A stretch of 38,739 nucleotides of DNA, from assembly GCF_018612875.1 (NCBI RefSeq), contig NZ_JAGGRI010000021.1, forward strand, positions 1-38,739, in the 5' to 3' direction. The stretch is from Lysobacter sp. ISL-50. Lineage in GTDB: Bacteria; Pseudomonadota; Gammaproteobacteria; Xanthomonadales; Xanthomonadaceae. Of the stretch, positions 7,685-15,736 are shown piece after piece (the first letter of the stretch is position 1; the number at the start of each line of letters is the position of its first letter). Made by a program: the position numbers and the translations under genes. The notes under the pieces were generated by a model, which saw nothing but the letters and a program-made list of their open reading frames with translations, was not told the origin of the DNA and ran no database searches.

Positions 7685-8806
7685 TTACTCCAGCGTAATC
7701 CCCGAAGCCGCCGGACTGCGATCGCGCAAGGTCTCGCTCGCCTGCGCCCACCACTCGCGATGCTCTTCGCTCGCGCAGTAGTCGGCATACGACACCTGCG
7801 CGATCGTCGCCAACGAATAATCCGGCCGGCCCTCGGCCAGCATCGCGCTCATCGCCCTGAGCAACGGCAGCGACGGCAGCAGGTCTTCCACGAACAGGAA
7901 CTGGCCGGCCTGATTGACTTCAAGGAAGTGCGCCTCGCCGTTCGCATCGATGGCCAGGTCGATGCAGCCGAACACCAGCCCCAACTCGCGCATCAAGGCC
8001 GCGAGCTTGGCCTGATCGCCGGCCGACAGCTCGCCGGGCTCGGCGCGCAAGCCCTGCACCGACTGCCGCACCCGCCAATCGACGAAGCCGTCGTCGTGCT
8101 GGGTGTGCAGACGCGCGGCGAAATAGCGGTCGCCGATCGCGGTCACGCGCAGGTCGCAGCGTTTATCGACATAGACCTGATAGATGCCGGGGCAGTGCAG
8201 CAGGCTGGCGTCGTCCTCCAGCATCGCCGGCTCGACGATGCGCGCGTAGGTGCTGAACATGCGCCCGGTTTCGGCGTCCTTCCAGGTGTGGGTCATGAAC
8301 GGCTTGTAGACCACGCGACCATGGCGCTGGACGAAACGGCGGATTTCCTGCGGATCGTGCGACACCAGCGTCGGCGGAAAGCGCAGGCCGCAGCGATGCG
8401 CGGCGCGCAGTTGCACGAGTTTGTTCTCGGCCATCGCGGCCGCATTGGGGCGGTTGACCCACAGACGGTCCGCGCCGTGATCGGTCAGGGCGTACACGTT
8501 CTTGAGGAAACGGCCCCACTCGCCGCGCAGGAAGGCCTGATCGCCGTCGTGCGCGCGCGGGAAGGATTCGGGATTGCGCGCGCGCCGGTACCAGACCGCG
8601 CCGATGCTGTCGCCGTCGAGCGCGCCGCTCATGCACAGTCCGGTATCGGCATCGCAATGCAGCGACATCGGGCCGAGTTCGGATTGCGCCAGCGAGCCGG
8701 CCCAGACCGCGTCGATGCCGCTGGCGCGCAGCGCCCAGCGCACCGAGGAGGCGTGGATGTCGTGGGCCAGCGCGGAAAGAATCAGGGGGCGGCGGTAAGC
8801 GGTCAT
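7685..8806 (-). CDS. MvdC/MvdD-like ATP-grasp peptide ligase (graspetide macrocyclase)
   Basis: A 373-residue ATP-grasp enzyme. The N-terminal third (PLILSALAHDIHASSVRWAL, then GAVWYRRARNPES and ENKLVQLRAAHRCGLRFPPTLVS) follows the layout of graspetide ligases. The ATP-grasp core shows VVYKPFM, PGIYQVYVDKRCDLRVTAIG, the DWR motif (VDWRVRQSV), LGLVFGCIDLAID and the metal-binding FLEVNQAGQF. In microviridin-type pathways such enzymes activate Asp/Glu side chains by ATP and join them to Thr/Ser (ester) or Lys (amide). It follows the precursor gene after 146 bases containing a hairpin. The ATG at 8806 has no good ribosome binding site; a GTG at 8851 would fall inside the hairpin and is less likely. 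Weak initiation would suit an enzyme made in lower amounts than its substrate. Confidence 0.85.
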   Translation of the reverse strand: MTAYRRPLILSALAHDIHASSVRWALRASGIDAVWAGSLAQSELGPMSLHCDADTGLCMSGALDGDSIGAVWYRRARNPESFPRAHDGDQAFLRGEWGRFLKNVYALTDHGADRLWVNRPNAAAMAENKLVQLRAAHRCGLRFPPTLVSHDPQEIRRFVQRHGRVVYKPFMTHTWKDAETGRMFSTYARIVEPAMLEDDASLLHCPGIYQVYVDKRCDLRVTAIGDRYFAARLHTQHDDGFVDWRVRQSVQGLRAEPGELSAGDQAKLAALMRELGLVFGCIDLAIDANGEAHFLEVNQAGQFLFVEDLLPSLPLLRAMSAMLAEGRPDYSLATIAQVSYADYCASEEHREWWAQASETLRDRSPAASGITLE

Positions 8807-8845
8807 AACGGTTCTGCGGGTGCGCGCAACACGGGTTGCGAAGAT

Positions 8846-8873
8846 CGGCACGCCCCGGGAACAGGGCGTGCCG
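8846..8873 (-). promoter_or_regulatory. Intercistronic hairpin between precursor and ligase genes
   Basis: CGGCACGCCC and GGGCGTGCCG form a perfect 10-bp stem around an 8-base loop, 80 bases downstream of the precursor stop. There is no T run. It fits a processing or partial-termination element that keeps precursor mRNA in excess over ligase mRNA. Confidence 0.55.
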
Positions 8874-8952
8874 AGTGGTCAATGCGGATCGCCAGGTTTC
8901 CGCGCACCTCGCTCGCGCGCGAGTTCGCCGTCACGATCCGCGTTCGACGCGA

Positions 8953-9123
8953 TTACACCAGGTCCGGATCGCCCGGATCGTCGCCGCCGGGGCCGGTGGC
9001 GTGGGTGGTGTCGCCCTTGCCGCCGGAAATCGCCGCGACTTCTTCCAGCGACAGCTCGCGCGCGGCGACGCGGGCGAGCGGGCGGACGGCTTCGTTCTGC
9101 GCTTGTACGTCTTGCTTGCTCAT
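8953..9123 (-). CDS. Graspetide (RiPP) precursor peptide, 56 residues
   Basis: A short gene between the peptidase-transporter and the ATP-grasp ligase. It starts at ATG 9123 with GGAG eight bases upstream and stops at TAA 8953-8955. The leader (residues 1-35) ends in ARELSLEEVAAISGG, the classic double-glycine pattern cut by C39 peptidases. The 21-residue core starts with Lys-Gly-Asp (36-38) and continues as TTHATGPGGDDPGDPDLV. It offers nucleophiles Thr39, Thr40, Thr43 and possibly Lys36, and acceptors Asp38, Asp48, Asp49, Asp52 and Asp54, and it has no Cys and no Ser. That spacing of Thr first, Gly turn next and Asp last suits an omega-ester hairpin. The precise connectivity and activity are unknown. 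Confidence 0.85.
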   Translation of the reverse strand: MSKQDVQAQNEAVRPLARVAARELSLEEVAAISGGKGDTTHATGPGGDDPGDPDLV

Positions 9124-9148
9124 GAAGTTTTCTCCAGAGAAACGTAGT

Positions 9149-9177
9149 GCCGGAAAGAGTTGAAAGGCCGTTCCGGC
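9149..9177 (-). other. Stem-loop upstream of the precursor gene
   Basis: GCCGGAA / TTCCGGC arms (9149-9155 and 9171-9177) lie in the 80 bases between the transporter stop (9204) and the precursor start. It could be an RNA-processing point that separates and stabilises the precursor message. Confidence 0.35.
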
Positions 9178-9203
9178 GTCGGCACGTGCACCGATGCTAG
9201 CAA

Positions 9204-11357
9204 CTACAAAACACGCGATTTGCCCAAGGCGATCGCAGTTTCGTCGTGTGCTCGCGAATGAATCGGGATTGCGTACTGATTGGTTGCGAATTGTTCACTG
9301 ACGCCGTCGCGCAAGGACACGACGCGATCGGCGCTGCGTATCGTGTCGGGCCGGTGAGCGATGACGATGCGGGTGATGCGCAACGCGGCGATCTCGCGAT
9401 TGATCTCGTGCTCGCGCGCCACGTCCAGATGGCTGGTGGCTTCGTCCAGCAGCAGGATCGAGGGCCGCTGGTACAGCGCGCGCGCCAGCACCACGCGTTG
9501 CTTCTGTCCGCCCGACAGCGACTGGCCCAGGTCGCCGACCAAGGTCTCGTAGCCCATCGCCATGGCGAGGATGTCGTCGTGGATGCGCGCGGCGCGCGCG
9601 GCCGCTTCGATCTGCTCCTGGCTCGCGGCCGGATCGAAGAAGGCGATGTTCTCCGCGATGGAGCCGGCGAACAGCACGTCTTCCTGCATCACCGCGCCGA
9701 ACAGCTCGCGATAGGCCGCTAGCCCGTAACGATGGATATCGACGCCGCCGATGCGAATCGCGCCGGAACTCGGGCGCAGCAGGCCGAGCATCAATTTGGC
9801 CAGGGTGGTCTTGCCGCAACCCGACGGGCCGACGATGGCGACCGATTCGCCGGCTTCGATCGAGAAACTGCAGTCGCGCAGAATCCACGGCTCGTCGTCG
9901 GCGTAGCGGAAACTCACGCCTTCCAGTTCGATGCGCGGCGCCGGCAAGGGCCCGGCGTAGTCGGTGTGCACGTGCGCTTCCGGCGGTTCCAGCGCGATGT
10001 CGGCGATGCGCTGGGCGTGCAGGCCGAGCAGGCGCAGGTCCACCAGTTTGTCGATCAGGCTGCCGGTGCGGGTGGCGAACAGATCGGCGTAGGCGACGAA
10101 CACCACCATCATGCCGGCGGTGAAACGGCCTTGCAGGGCCATCCAGGCGCAGATCCAGATCAGCAGCACGCGTTGCGCGCCGAACACCAGCTTGGACAGC
10201 GCGGAGAACACCGCGGTGGTGCGGGCGATCGCGGCTTCGCGATTGGCGACCTCGACGCTGGCGTTGGCGATGCGCGCGCGGCGCTCGTCCTGTTTGTTGC
10301 CCAGCTTGATCGTCTGCACGCCCTGGATCGCTTCGATCAGCAGACTCTGCTGTTGCGCGACCTGGATCAACTGCTCTTCCTTGAGCCGGCGCAGACGCCG
10401 GAACGCGGCCCAGCGCAGGCCCGCGTACAACGCGAACGCGGCCAGAACCAGCGCGGTCAAGGCCGGGCTGTAGAGCAGCAGCAAGGCCAGCACCAGCACC
10501 ACGGTGAAACCGTCGAGCAGGCTTTCCACGAAACTGCCGGTCAGGGTCTGCTGGATCGCCTGCACCGAGACGAAGCGCGACATCACCCCGCCGACGTGGC
10601 GCTTCTCGAAGAAATCCAGCGGCAACCGCAACAGGTGGCCGAACAGATTGGCCAGCCATTGCGAATTGAGCGCCGCGCCCAGGTCGGCGACCAGCCAGCC
10701 GCGCATCGCGGTGATCGCCGATTGAAACAGCACCACCGCAAGGAAACCGATGCCGAGCAGATGCAGCAGTTCGACATCGGCCGATACCAGCACGCGGTCG
10801 ATCACCCATTGCATCGCCATCGGCAGCAGCAGGGTGAAGGCTTCCAGGCTTACCGCCAGGGCCAGGATCTGCAGGCCGGCGCGGCGCAATCCGACGATCT
10901 GCCCGGCCAGCGCGCGCAGGCTCAGCCGTTGCCGCTCGCGCATCGGCGCGAAATCCGGGCGCGGCGTCAGTTCCAGGGCGATGCCGGTGTAGTGGCGGCC
11001 GAATTCGGCCAACGGCATCGTCACCGCGCCGCGCGCCGGATCGTGGATTTCGACGCGGCCGCGGGCGATGCGCTTGAGCACGACGAAATGGTTGAGGTCC
11101 CAGTGCAGCACGCACGGCAGCTGCAGATCGGGCAGGTGCTCGATCTCCGCGCGCAGCGGCCGGGTGTCGAAGCCGAGCGCGCCGGCGGTCTTGATCAGGC
11201 GCGCCAGGGTGGCGCCGCGCGGCGACACCGGAAAGCGCCGGCGCAGGCTGGCCAGATCGATGTCGTGGCCGTGATGGATCGCGATCATCGCCAGGCAGGC
11301 CAGGCCGCATTCGGCCAGCTCGTTCTGCTGGATCGCGGGCAGCGGCTTGCGGCTCAT
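9204..11357 (-). CDS. Peptidase-containing ABC transporter (C39 PCAT)
   Basis: A 717-residue bifunctional exporter. Residues 1 to about 130 form a C39 bacteriocin-processing peptidase: catalytic Cys17 (AECGLACLAMI), His90 (WDLNHFVVLK) and Asp106 (EIHDPARG) are all present. Residues of about 160-440 are the six-helix ABC membrane domain. The nucleotide-binding domain has Walker A (VGPSGCGKTTLAKL), the signature LSGGQKQR, Walker B (ILLLDEAT) and the H-loop (IVIAHR). Such proteins cut a leader after Gly-Gly and export the core peptide. The start overlaps the stop of the HlyD gene (ATGA), so the two are translationally coupled. The precursor gene lies 80 bases downstream. A TolC-type outer-membrane partner is not in this cluster. 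Confidence 0.95.
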   Translation of the reverse strand: MSRKPLPAIQQNELAECGLACLAMIAIHHGHDIDLASLRRRFPVSPRGATLARLIKTAGALGFDTRPLRAEIEHLPDLQLPCVLHWDLNHFVVLKRIARGRVEIHDPARGAVTMPLAEFGRHYTGIALELTPRPDFAPMRERQRLSLRALAGQIVGLRRAGLQILALAVSLEAFTLLLPMAMQWVIDRVLVSADVELLHLLGIGFLAVVLFQSAITAMRGWLVADLGAALNSQWLANLFGHLLRLPLDFFEKRHVGGVMSRFVSVQAIQQTLTGSFVESLLDGFTVVLVLALLLLYSPALTALVLAAFALYAGLRWAAFRRLRRLKEEQLIQVAQQQSLLIEAIQGVQTIKLGNKQDERRARIANASVEVANREAAIARTTAVFSALSKLVFGAQRVLLIWICAWMALQGRFTAGMMVVFVAYADLFATRTGSLIDKLVDLRLLGLHAQRIADIALEPPEAHVHTDYAGPLPAPRIELEGVSFRYADDEPWILRDCSFSIEAGESVAIVGPSGCGKTTLAKLMLGLLRPSSGAIRIGGVDIHRYGLAAYRELFGAVMQEDVLFAGSIAENIAFFDPAASQEQIEAAARAARIHDDILAMAMGYETLVGDLGQSLSGGQKQRVVLARALYQRPSILLLDEATSHLDVAREHEINREIAALRITRIVIAHRPDTIRSADRVVSLRDGVSEQFATNQYAIPIHSRAHDETAIALGKSRVL

Positions 11358-12619
11358 GGCGCGGCCCGCATCGGTTCGCGCGTCGCCGCCTGCGCCGACA
11401 GCGGCGCCAGCAGGTATTCGTACAGACGGCGGCGTTCCAGTTGCAGATCGGCATCGACGCGCATCTGCGCCGGCAAGGCATGCGCGCCGATCGATTGCCG
11501 GTCCAGGACGACGCCGACGCGCCACGCCGGCGCTGCGACCGACAGGCCGGTGCGCGCGCGGATTTCCTCCGGCGACAGCGCGCCGCGGGCGATGTCGAGC
11601 ACGCGCCCGCGCTGCAGGCCGTAACGCTGATACGGAAAGCCGGCGTAGCGCAGCGCGACCGGCGTGCCCGGCGCGATCAGGCCGACGGCGCGGTCGGAAA
11701 CCCACAACTCGGCCTGCATCGGCGCGCGTTCGGGCAGCAGCGACAGCAATCGCTGGCCGGCGCCGACCGCTTGGCCTTCGACGCCGGCGAGGGCGGCCAC
11801 GCGGCCGTCGCGCGGCGCGATCACGGCGATGCGGCGGCGGCCTTCGTTGCGGGCGTCGTCCTGGGCGATGCCGGCCAGCTCGCGTTCGATGCGGTTGCGT
11901 TGCTCGCTCAGGCGCTGCGGCAGTTGCTGCAGCGCCGATTGCGCGTCGGCCAGTTCGCGCGTGGCGCTCAGACCGTCGCGCTGCGCGTCCTGGACCCGGG
12001 TCTGGGCTTCGATGCGGGTGGTCTCGTACTGTTGCCACTGCACATCGCTGAGCAGTTTGTCGCCGCGCAGCGGTTGCACCTGCCGCGCCAGCCGCTGCGC
12101 TTGCGCGGCTTGTTCGCGGCGCAGGCGCAACTGCGCGTCGGCCAGGGCGATGCGGTCGCGCGCGGCGGCGATGCGTTGGCGCAGTTGCGCCGAATCGTCC
12201 TGGCGTTCGCGTTCGAGCGCGTCGCGGTCGGCCAGCAGGCGCGCGCGCTGCACCGCCAGTTCCGCGCCCACCGCCTGGCCGACGCCGGCGCGCAGGGCCG
12301 GGCTGTCGATCTCGGAGGAAATCTCCAGCAGGATCTGTCCGCGCGAAACGCGTTGGCCTTCACGCACATGGCTGCGCAGCAGGGTGCCGGCGGCGGGGGC
12401 GCTGAGCGCGAGCAGGCCGCCTTGCGGCACCAGCAGGCCGCTGGCGCGCTCGCTGCGGGTGTAGCGGCCCAATCCCAGCAAGGCGATCAGCGCGATCAGC
12501 GCGGCCAGGGCCAGCGCCGCCATCGGCCAGCCCATGCGCGAAACCGGCAGGCGAATGCTGCCGAGCCAGCGCTGTTTCCTGGCGTCGAGCATTTCGCGTC
12601 GGAACAGGTCTTCGCGCAC
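11354..12619 (-). CDS. HlyD-family periplasmic adaptor (membrane fusion protein)
   Basis: A 421-residue adaptor that should bridge the ABC exporter to an outer-membrane channel. It begins with the typical REDLFRREMLDARKQRWLG, has one membrane helix (about residues 32-50), a lipoyl-like half (GGLLALSAPAAGTLLRSHVREGQRVSRGQ), a long Gln/Arg/Ala-rich coiled coil (about 110-240), the second lipoyl half (VIAPRDGRVAALAGVEGQAVGAGQ) and a beta-barrel region (PAWRVGVVLDRQSI, MRVDADLQLERR). The start codon is GTG at 12619; no strong ribosome binding site is visible, but the N-terminal sequence supports it. It is the first gene of the minus-strand peptide operon and overlaps the transporter start by four bases. 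Confidence 0.92.
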   Translation of the reverse strand: MREDLFRREMLDARKQRWLGSIRLPVSRMGWPMAALALAALIALIALLGLGRYTRSERASGLLVPQGGLLALSAPAAGTLLRSHVREGQRVSRGQILLEISSEIDSPALRAGVGQAVGAELAVQRARLLADRDALERERQDDSAQLRQRIAAARDRIALADAQLRLRREQAAQAQRLARQVQPLRGDKLLSDVQWQQYETTRIEAQTRVQDAQRDGLSATRELADAQSALQQLPQRLSEQRNRIERELAGIAQDDARNEGRRRIAVIAPRDGRVAALAGVEGQAVGAGQRLLSLLPERAPMQAELWVSDRAVGLIAPGTPVALRYAGFPYQRYGLQRGRVLDIARGALSPEEIRARTGLSVAAPAWRVGVVLDRQSIGAHALPAQMRVDADLQLERRRLYEYLLAPLSAQAATREPMRAAP

Positions 12620-12886
12620 GAGGACGGTCAGACGCGCGCGGCCGGCGCGAGGCGAGTGTGTGGGCGGATGGCGATGATCACGGCGGCGTGCGCAGTCTCC
12701 TGGCGACGACGGTGGGCCGTTGAGTCTCGTATATGTCCGCGTGACTGACTACGCCGCCATTGTCGAAGCCGGTCACGGTTCCGAGCAAAGGTGACAGTGG
12801 TCATTCAGTGCGCAGTACGGTAGCGCCGCGTTCATCGTCGCTGCCGGACGGCGCCGACGATGCCTTCGAATCGATCGCCGTCGCGT

Positions 12887-14092
12887 TCAGCGCGAACGAT
12901 AGGCCGCCGGCCGCGCGCGCGGCCACGCGCCGAGGGTGATCGCGCGCAGCAGCCATTCCACCGGGCCGTAGGCGTGGCGCCGCAGCCATGCATCGCTCAG
13001 CCACAGTTGCGCGCCGAACAGCGCCGTCGCCACCGCCACGCAGCCCAGCGGCGAGATCCGTCCCATCAGGCCCAGGCCGTACCCGGTGAACAGCAGCGAC
13101 AGCACGAACGATTGCAGCAGGTAGTTCGACAGCGCCATGCGCCCGGCCGGCGCCAGCGCCCGCGCGATGCGCGCGCCGCCGCGGCCGGCGAATACGCGCA
13201 TGGCCACGGCCACGTAGGCCAGGCACAGCAGCGGCGCGGTCGCGATCGACAGCGCCAGCGCGAGCAATTCCAGCGCGCCGCCCGGCGCCCACGCCTGCAC
13301 GGCGGCGAACAACGCCGCCGCCGGCAGGCCGATGCCCAGGCCCCAGCGCCGCAGCGTGCGCAGCAGCGGCCGGTAGTGATCGACGCGGGCGAGGATCTGG
13401 CGGCGGCCGGCGATCATCCCGTACAGGAACATCGCCAGCGCGCACGGCGCCTGCAGGCCGGCGATCACCCACGCGCTCGACCACAGCGCGTCGGCGCGCG
13501 CGGACAGCACGTCGCCCGGATCGCCGGTGAAACCGCTCAACGCGGCGCGGGCCTGCGCCGCGATCGCGGCGTCGTCGCCGGCCGGCGCGCCGTCGATCCA
13601 CGCCCACATCGCCAATCCGGCCCAGGCCGCGGCGGTCAGCAGCAGCAAGCGATTGGCGCGGCGCACGGCGAGCGCTTCGGGCGCCCGATGCATCGCCAGC
13701 AGCAGCGCGCCCATCAGCGCATAGGTCGTGAGGATGTCGCCGTGGAACAGCAGCAACGCATGCGCCAGGCCGATCGCCCACAGGCCCAGCAGGCGCCGGC
13801 CCATGCGCGGCGCGAAGGCTTCGCCGGCGCGGCGGGCGGCGCTGAGCTGCAGGCTGAAGCTGTAGCCGAACAGGAACGAGAACAGCAGATAGAACTTCAT
13901 CGCGAACACCATCGCCACCAGCGCGTTCACCGCGCGGTCCAGCGGCGCGGCGAAGCCGGGATCGGTCGTGCCCAGGCCCCACCAGGGCGAGGCGAACACG
14001 CCGATGTTGACCATGACGATGCCGAACAGCGCCAGCCCGCGCAGTGCGTCGAGGTGTTCGATCCGCGCCGGGGCGGTGGGGGCAGGGAGCAT
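12887..14092 (-). CDS. DUF418 (YeiB-type) multispanning membrane protein
   Basis: A 401-residue inner-membrane protein. The N-terminus ARIEHLDALRGLALFGIVMVNIGVF is the signature of the DUF418/YeiB group, related in fold to acyltransferase-3-like proteins. About nine hydrophobic helices follow, with KFYLLFSFLFGYSFSLQL and, in the second half, ALAPAGRMALSNYLLQSF and GLGLMGRISPLG, both typical of DUF418. The family role is unsettled, with transport or envelope modification proposed. The ATG at 14092 precedes the signature directly; the same frame continues open for over 1.6 kb upstream, but only as the antisense shadow of the histidine kinase. It is divergent from the kinase gene, with 132 bases between starts. 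Confidence 0.85.
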   Translation of the reverse strand: MLPAPTAPARIEHLDALRGLALFGIVMVNIGVFASPWWGLGTTDPGFAAPLDRAVNALVAMVFAMKFYLLFSFLFGYSFSLQLSAARRAGEAFAPRMGRRLLGLWAIGLAHALLLFHGDILTTYALMGALLLAMHRAPEALAVRRANRLLLLTAAAWAGLAMWAWIDGAPAGDDAAIAAQARAALSGFTGDPGDVLSARADALWSSAWVIAGLQAPCALAMFLYGMIAGRRQILARVDHYRPLLRTLRRWGLGIGLPAAALFAAVQAWAPGGALELLALALSIATAPLLCLAYVAVAMRVFAGRGGARIARALAPAGRMALSNYLLQSFVLSLLFTGYGLGLMGRISPLGCVAVATALFGAQLWLSDAWLRRHAYGPVEWLLRAITLGAWPRARPAAYRSR

Positions 14093-14224
14093 GATCGCGA
14101 AGCCGGAATCGGACAGTGGCGGCGATTGTGGGCAGCGGCGAGCGCCCCGGCATCGGGCCGGCGGCCGGCGCCGACCGGGACGTTTGGCGGATTCGCTATG
14201 CGCGGAACCTGGAATACTTACGCC

Positions 14225-15736
14225 ATGAGCGAAACCGCCGCACGTCCGACGTCTGCTGCACGCGCGCCGGTGCGACGCTGGTGGAGCGGGCTGTTCTGGA
14301 AATGCCTGCTGTCGATGCTGATCGCCAGCTGGATCAGCACCGGCCTGCTGGCGATGCTGGGGCTGTACCTGACCCGCATCGAAGTGCGCGACCACATGGC
14401 GGCGCCGATGCTGGAAAGCCGGATGCGCCGCGAATTGCGGCAGATCGGCCCGATGCCCGGGCTGGCGAGGCTGCCGCGCGGCCAGTGCGAGGCGGTGCTG
14501 CAGGCGCTGGTGGTGCGTATCGTCGGCATGGACACGCCGGACTGGATGGCCAAGTACAGCTTCGCCGGCGGCACCCACAATCGCCGCATCGCGATCCGTT
14601 ACCGCGATACCGACGGCCGCGGCTGCCAGTATCCGAGCCAGCCCAGCCCGCCGCTGGCGCAGGCACTGGAGGAAGCCGAGCACGAGGCCGAGGCGACCCA
14701 CGGCGTGGCGCCGCGCCGCAACGAGCGCGACGGCGACTGGGTCAGCGTGGTGGCCTTGCCCTTGAGCGACACGCCCGGCGCGATCCTGAGCATGGGCCAG
14801 CATTCCGGCGGCTCGATGGCGACCTTCATGCGCGCGGATTCCGGCGACCTGGAAGGGTTGGTGATCTATCTGATGGTGATCAGCGCGATGTCGGCGGTGG
14901 CGGTGGCGACCTTGCTGACGCGGCGCATCCGTCACGCCGAGAACGCCGCCGACGCCTGGGCCGCGGGCGATCTGGTCGCGCGCATCCACGATCCCGGCCG
15001 CGACGAATTCGGGCGCTTGTCGCAGCGTTTCGATCGCATGGCCGACGCCTTGAGCGAAGTGATCCAGGTGCGCCAGGCGCTGGCGGTGTCGGAAGAACGC
15101 AACCGGCTGGCGCGCGATCTGCACGACACCGCCAAGCAGCGCAGCTTCGCGCTGGGACTGCAGCTGAGCGTGCTGGATCACCTGCACGAACGCGACGGCG
15201 GCGACGGCCGCGATCCGCGCCAGGGCGCGCTGATCAAGGCCGCGCTGGGCCTGACCGGGCAGTTGCAGCGCGATCTGGCCGACGTGATCCAGCGTTTCTC
15301 GGCGCCGACGGTGGCCGAGCAAGGCCTGCGCAAGGCGCTGGAGGATACGTTCTCGCATCTGCTCGGCGGCAGCGAAATCGAATGGCGATTGCTGCTGGAC
15401 GGCGTGGCCGAGCGCGGCCTGAGCGAATTTCCGCAACACGCGGGACAATTGCTGCTGATCGCCACCGAGGCCGCCGCCAACAGCCTGCGCCACAGCGGCG
15501 CGCGCAGGATCGAGGTGGTGCTCAACAATTCCGGCAACCGTTACGGCTGGACCATCCAGGACGACGGCTGCGGCTTCATGCTCAGCGAGCACGAGACCAC
15601 CGGCATGGGCCTGGCCAACATGCGCTTGCGCGCGCGTACCCTGCCGGGCGGGCGTTTCCGCATCGCCAGTTCCTCCAGCGGCACGGTGGTGACGGTTTCG
15701 TTCACGCTGGAACCCACGCAAGGAGTATCGGCATGA
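14225..15736 (+). CDS. NarL-class sensor histidine kinase (HisKA_3)
   Basis: A 503-residue membrane kinase. A first helix (about residues 22-48) is followed by a periplasmic sensor region of roughly 180 residues rich in charged and Arg residues, a second helix (LVIYLMVISAMSAVAVATLL), and a HAMP domain (RRIRHAENAADAWAAGDLVARI). The dimerisation/phosphoacceptor segment is ERNRLARDLHDTAKQ, with His300 as the phosphorylation site. The ATPase shows the N box (EAAANSLRHSGA), DDGCGF and GMGLANMRLR. An in-frame ATG at 14198 is possible, but 14225 gives a normal N-terminus. Its stop overlaps the start of the response regulator gene (ATGA), so the two form an operon. The signal sensed is not predictable. 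Confidence 0.93.
   Translation: MSETAARPTSAARAPVRRWWSGLFWKCLLSMLIASWISTGLLAMLGLYLTRIEVRDHMAAPMLESRMRRELRQIGPMPGLARLPRGQCEAVLQALVVRIVGMDTPDWMAKYSFAGGTHNRRIAIRYRDTDGRGCQYPSQPSPPLAQALEEAEHEAEATHGVAPRRNERDGDWVSVVALPLSDTPGAILSMGQHSGGSMATFMRADSGDLEGLVIYLMVISAMSAVAVATLLTRRIRHAENAADAWAAGDLVARIHDPGRDEFGRLSQRFDRMADALSEVIQVRQALAVSEERNRLARDLHDTAKQRSFALGLQLSVLDHLHERDGGDGRDPRQGALIKAALGLTGQLQRDLADVIQRFSAPTVAEQGLRKALEDTFSHLLGGSEIEWRLLLDGVAERGLSEFPQHAGQLLLIATEAAANSLRHSGARRIEVVLNNSGNRYGWTIQDDGCGFMLSEHETTGMGLANMRLRARTLPGGRFRIASSSSGTVVTVSFTLEPTQGVSA

Noticed and set aside
8803-8907. A 34-residue GTG-started open frame whose stop overlaps the ligase start
   Set aside because: No ribosome binding site or peptide-like composition; it runs through the hairpin and is probably chance.
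12740-12800. Possible -35/-10 promoter (TTGCTC ... GACAAT) for the peptide operon
   Set aside because: The match is weak and the region is too GC-rich to separate from chance; the true promoter is left unassigned.
12627-12804. A 59-codon minus-strand open frame before the HlyD gene, considered as a second precursor
   Set aside because: Arg-rich with poor third-position G/C bias, no Gly-Gly leader and no Thr/Asp core.
12887-15721. A single 944-codon open frame on the minus strand
   Set aside because: Only its last part (12887-14092) is the DUF418 gene. The rest is antisense to the histidine kinase, which has complete kinase motifs, and reads as His/Arg/Gln-rich noise.
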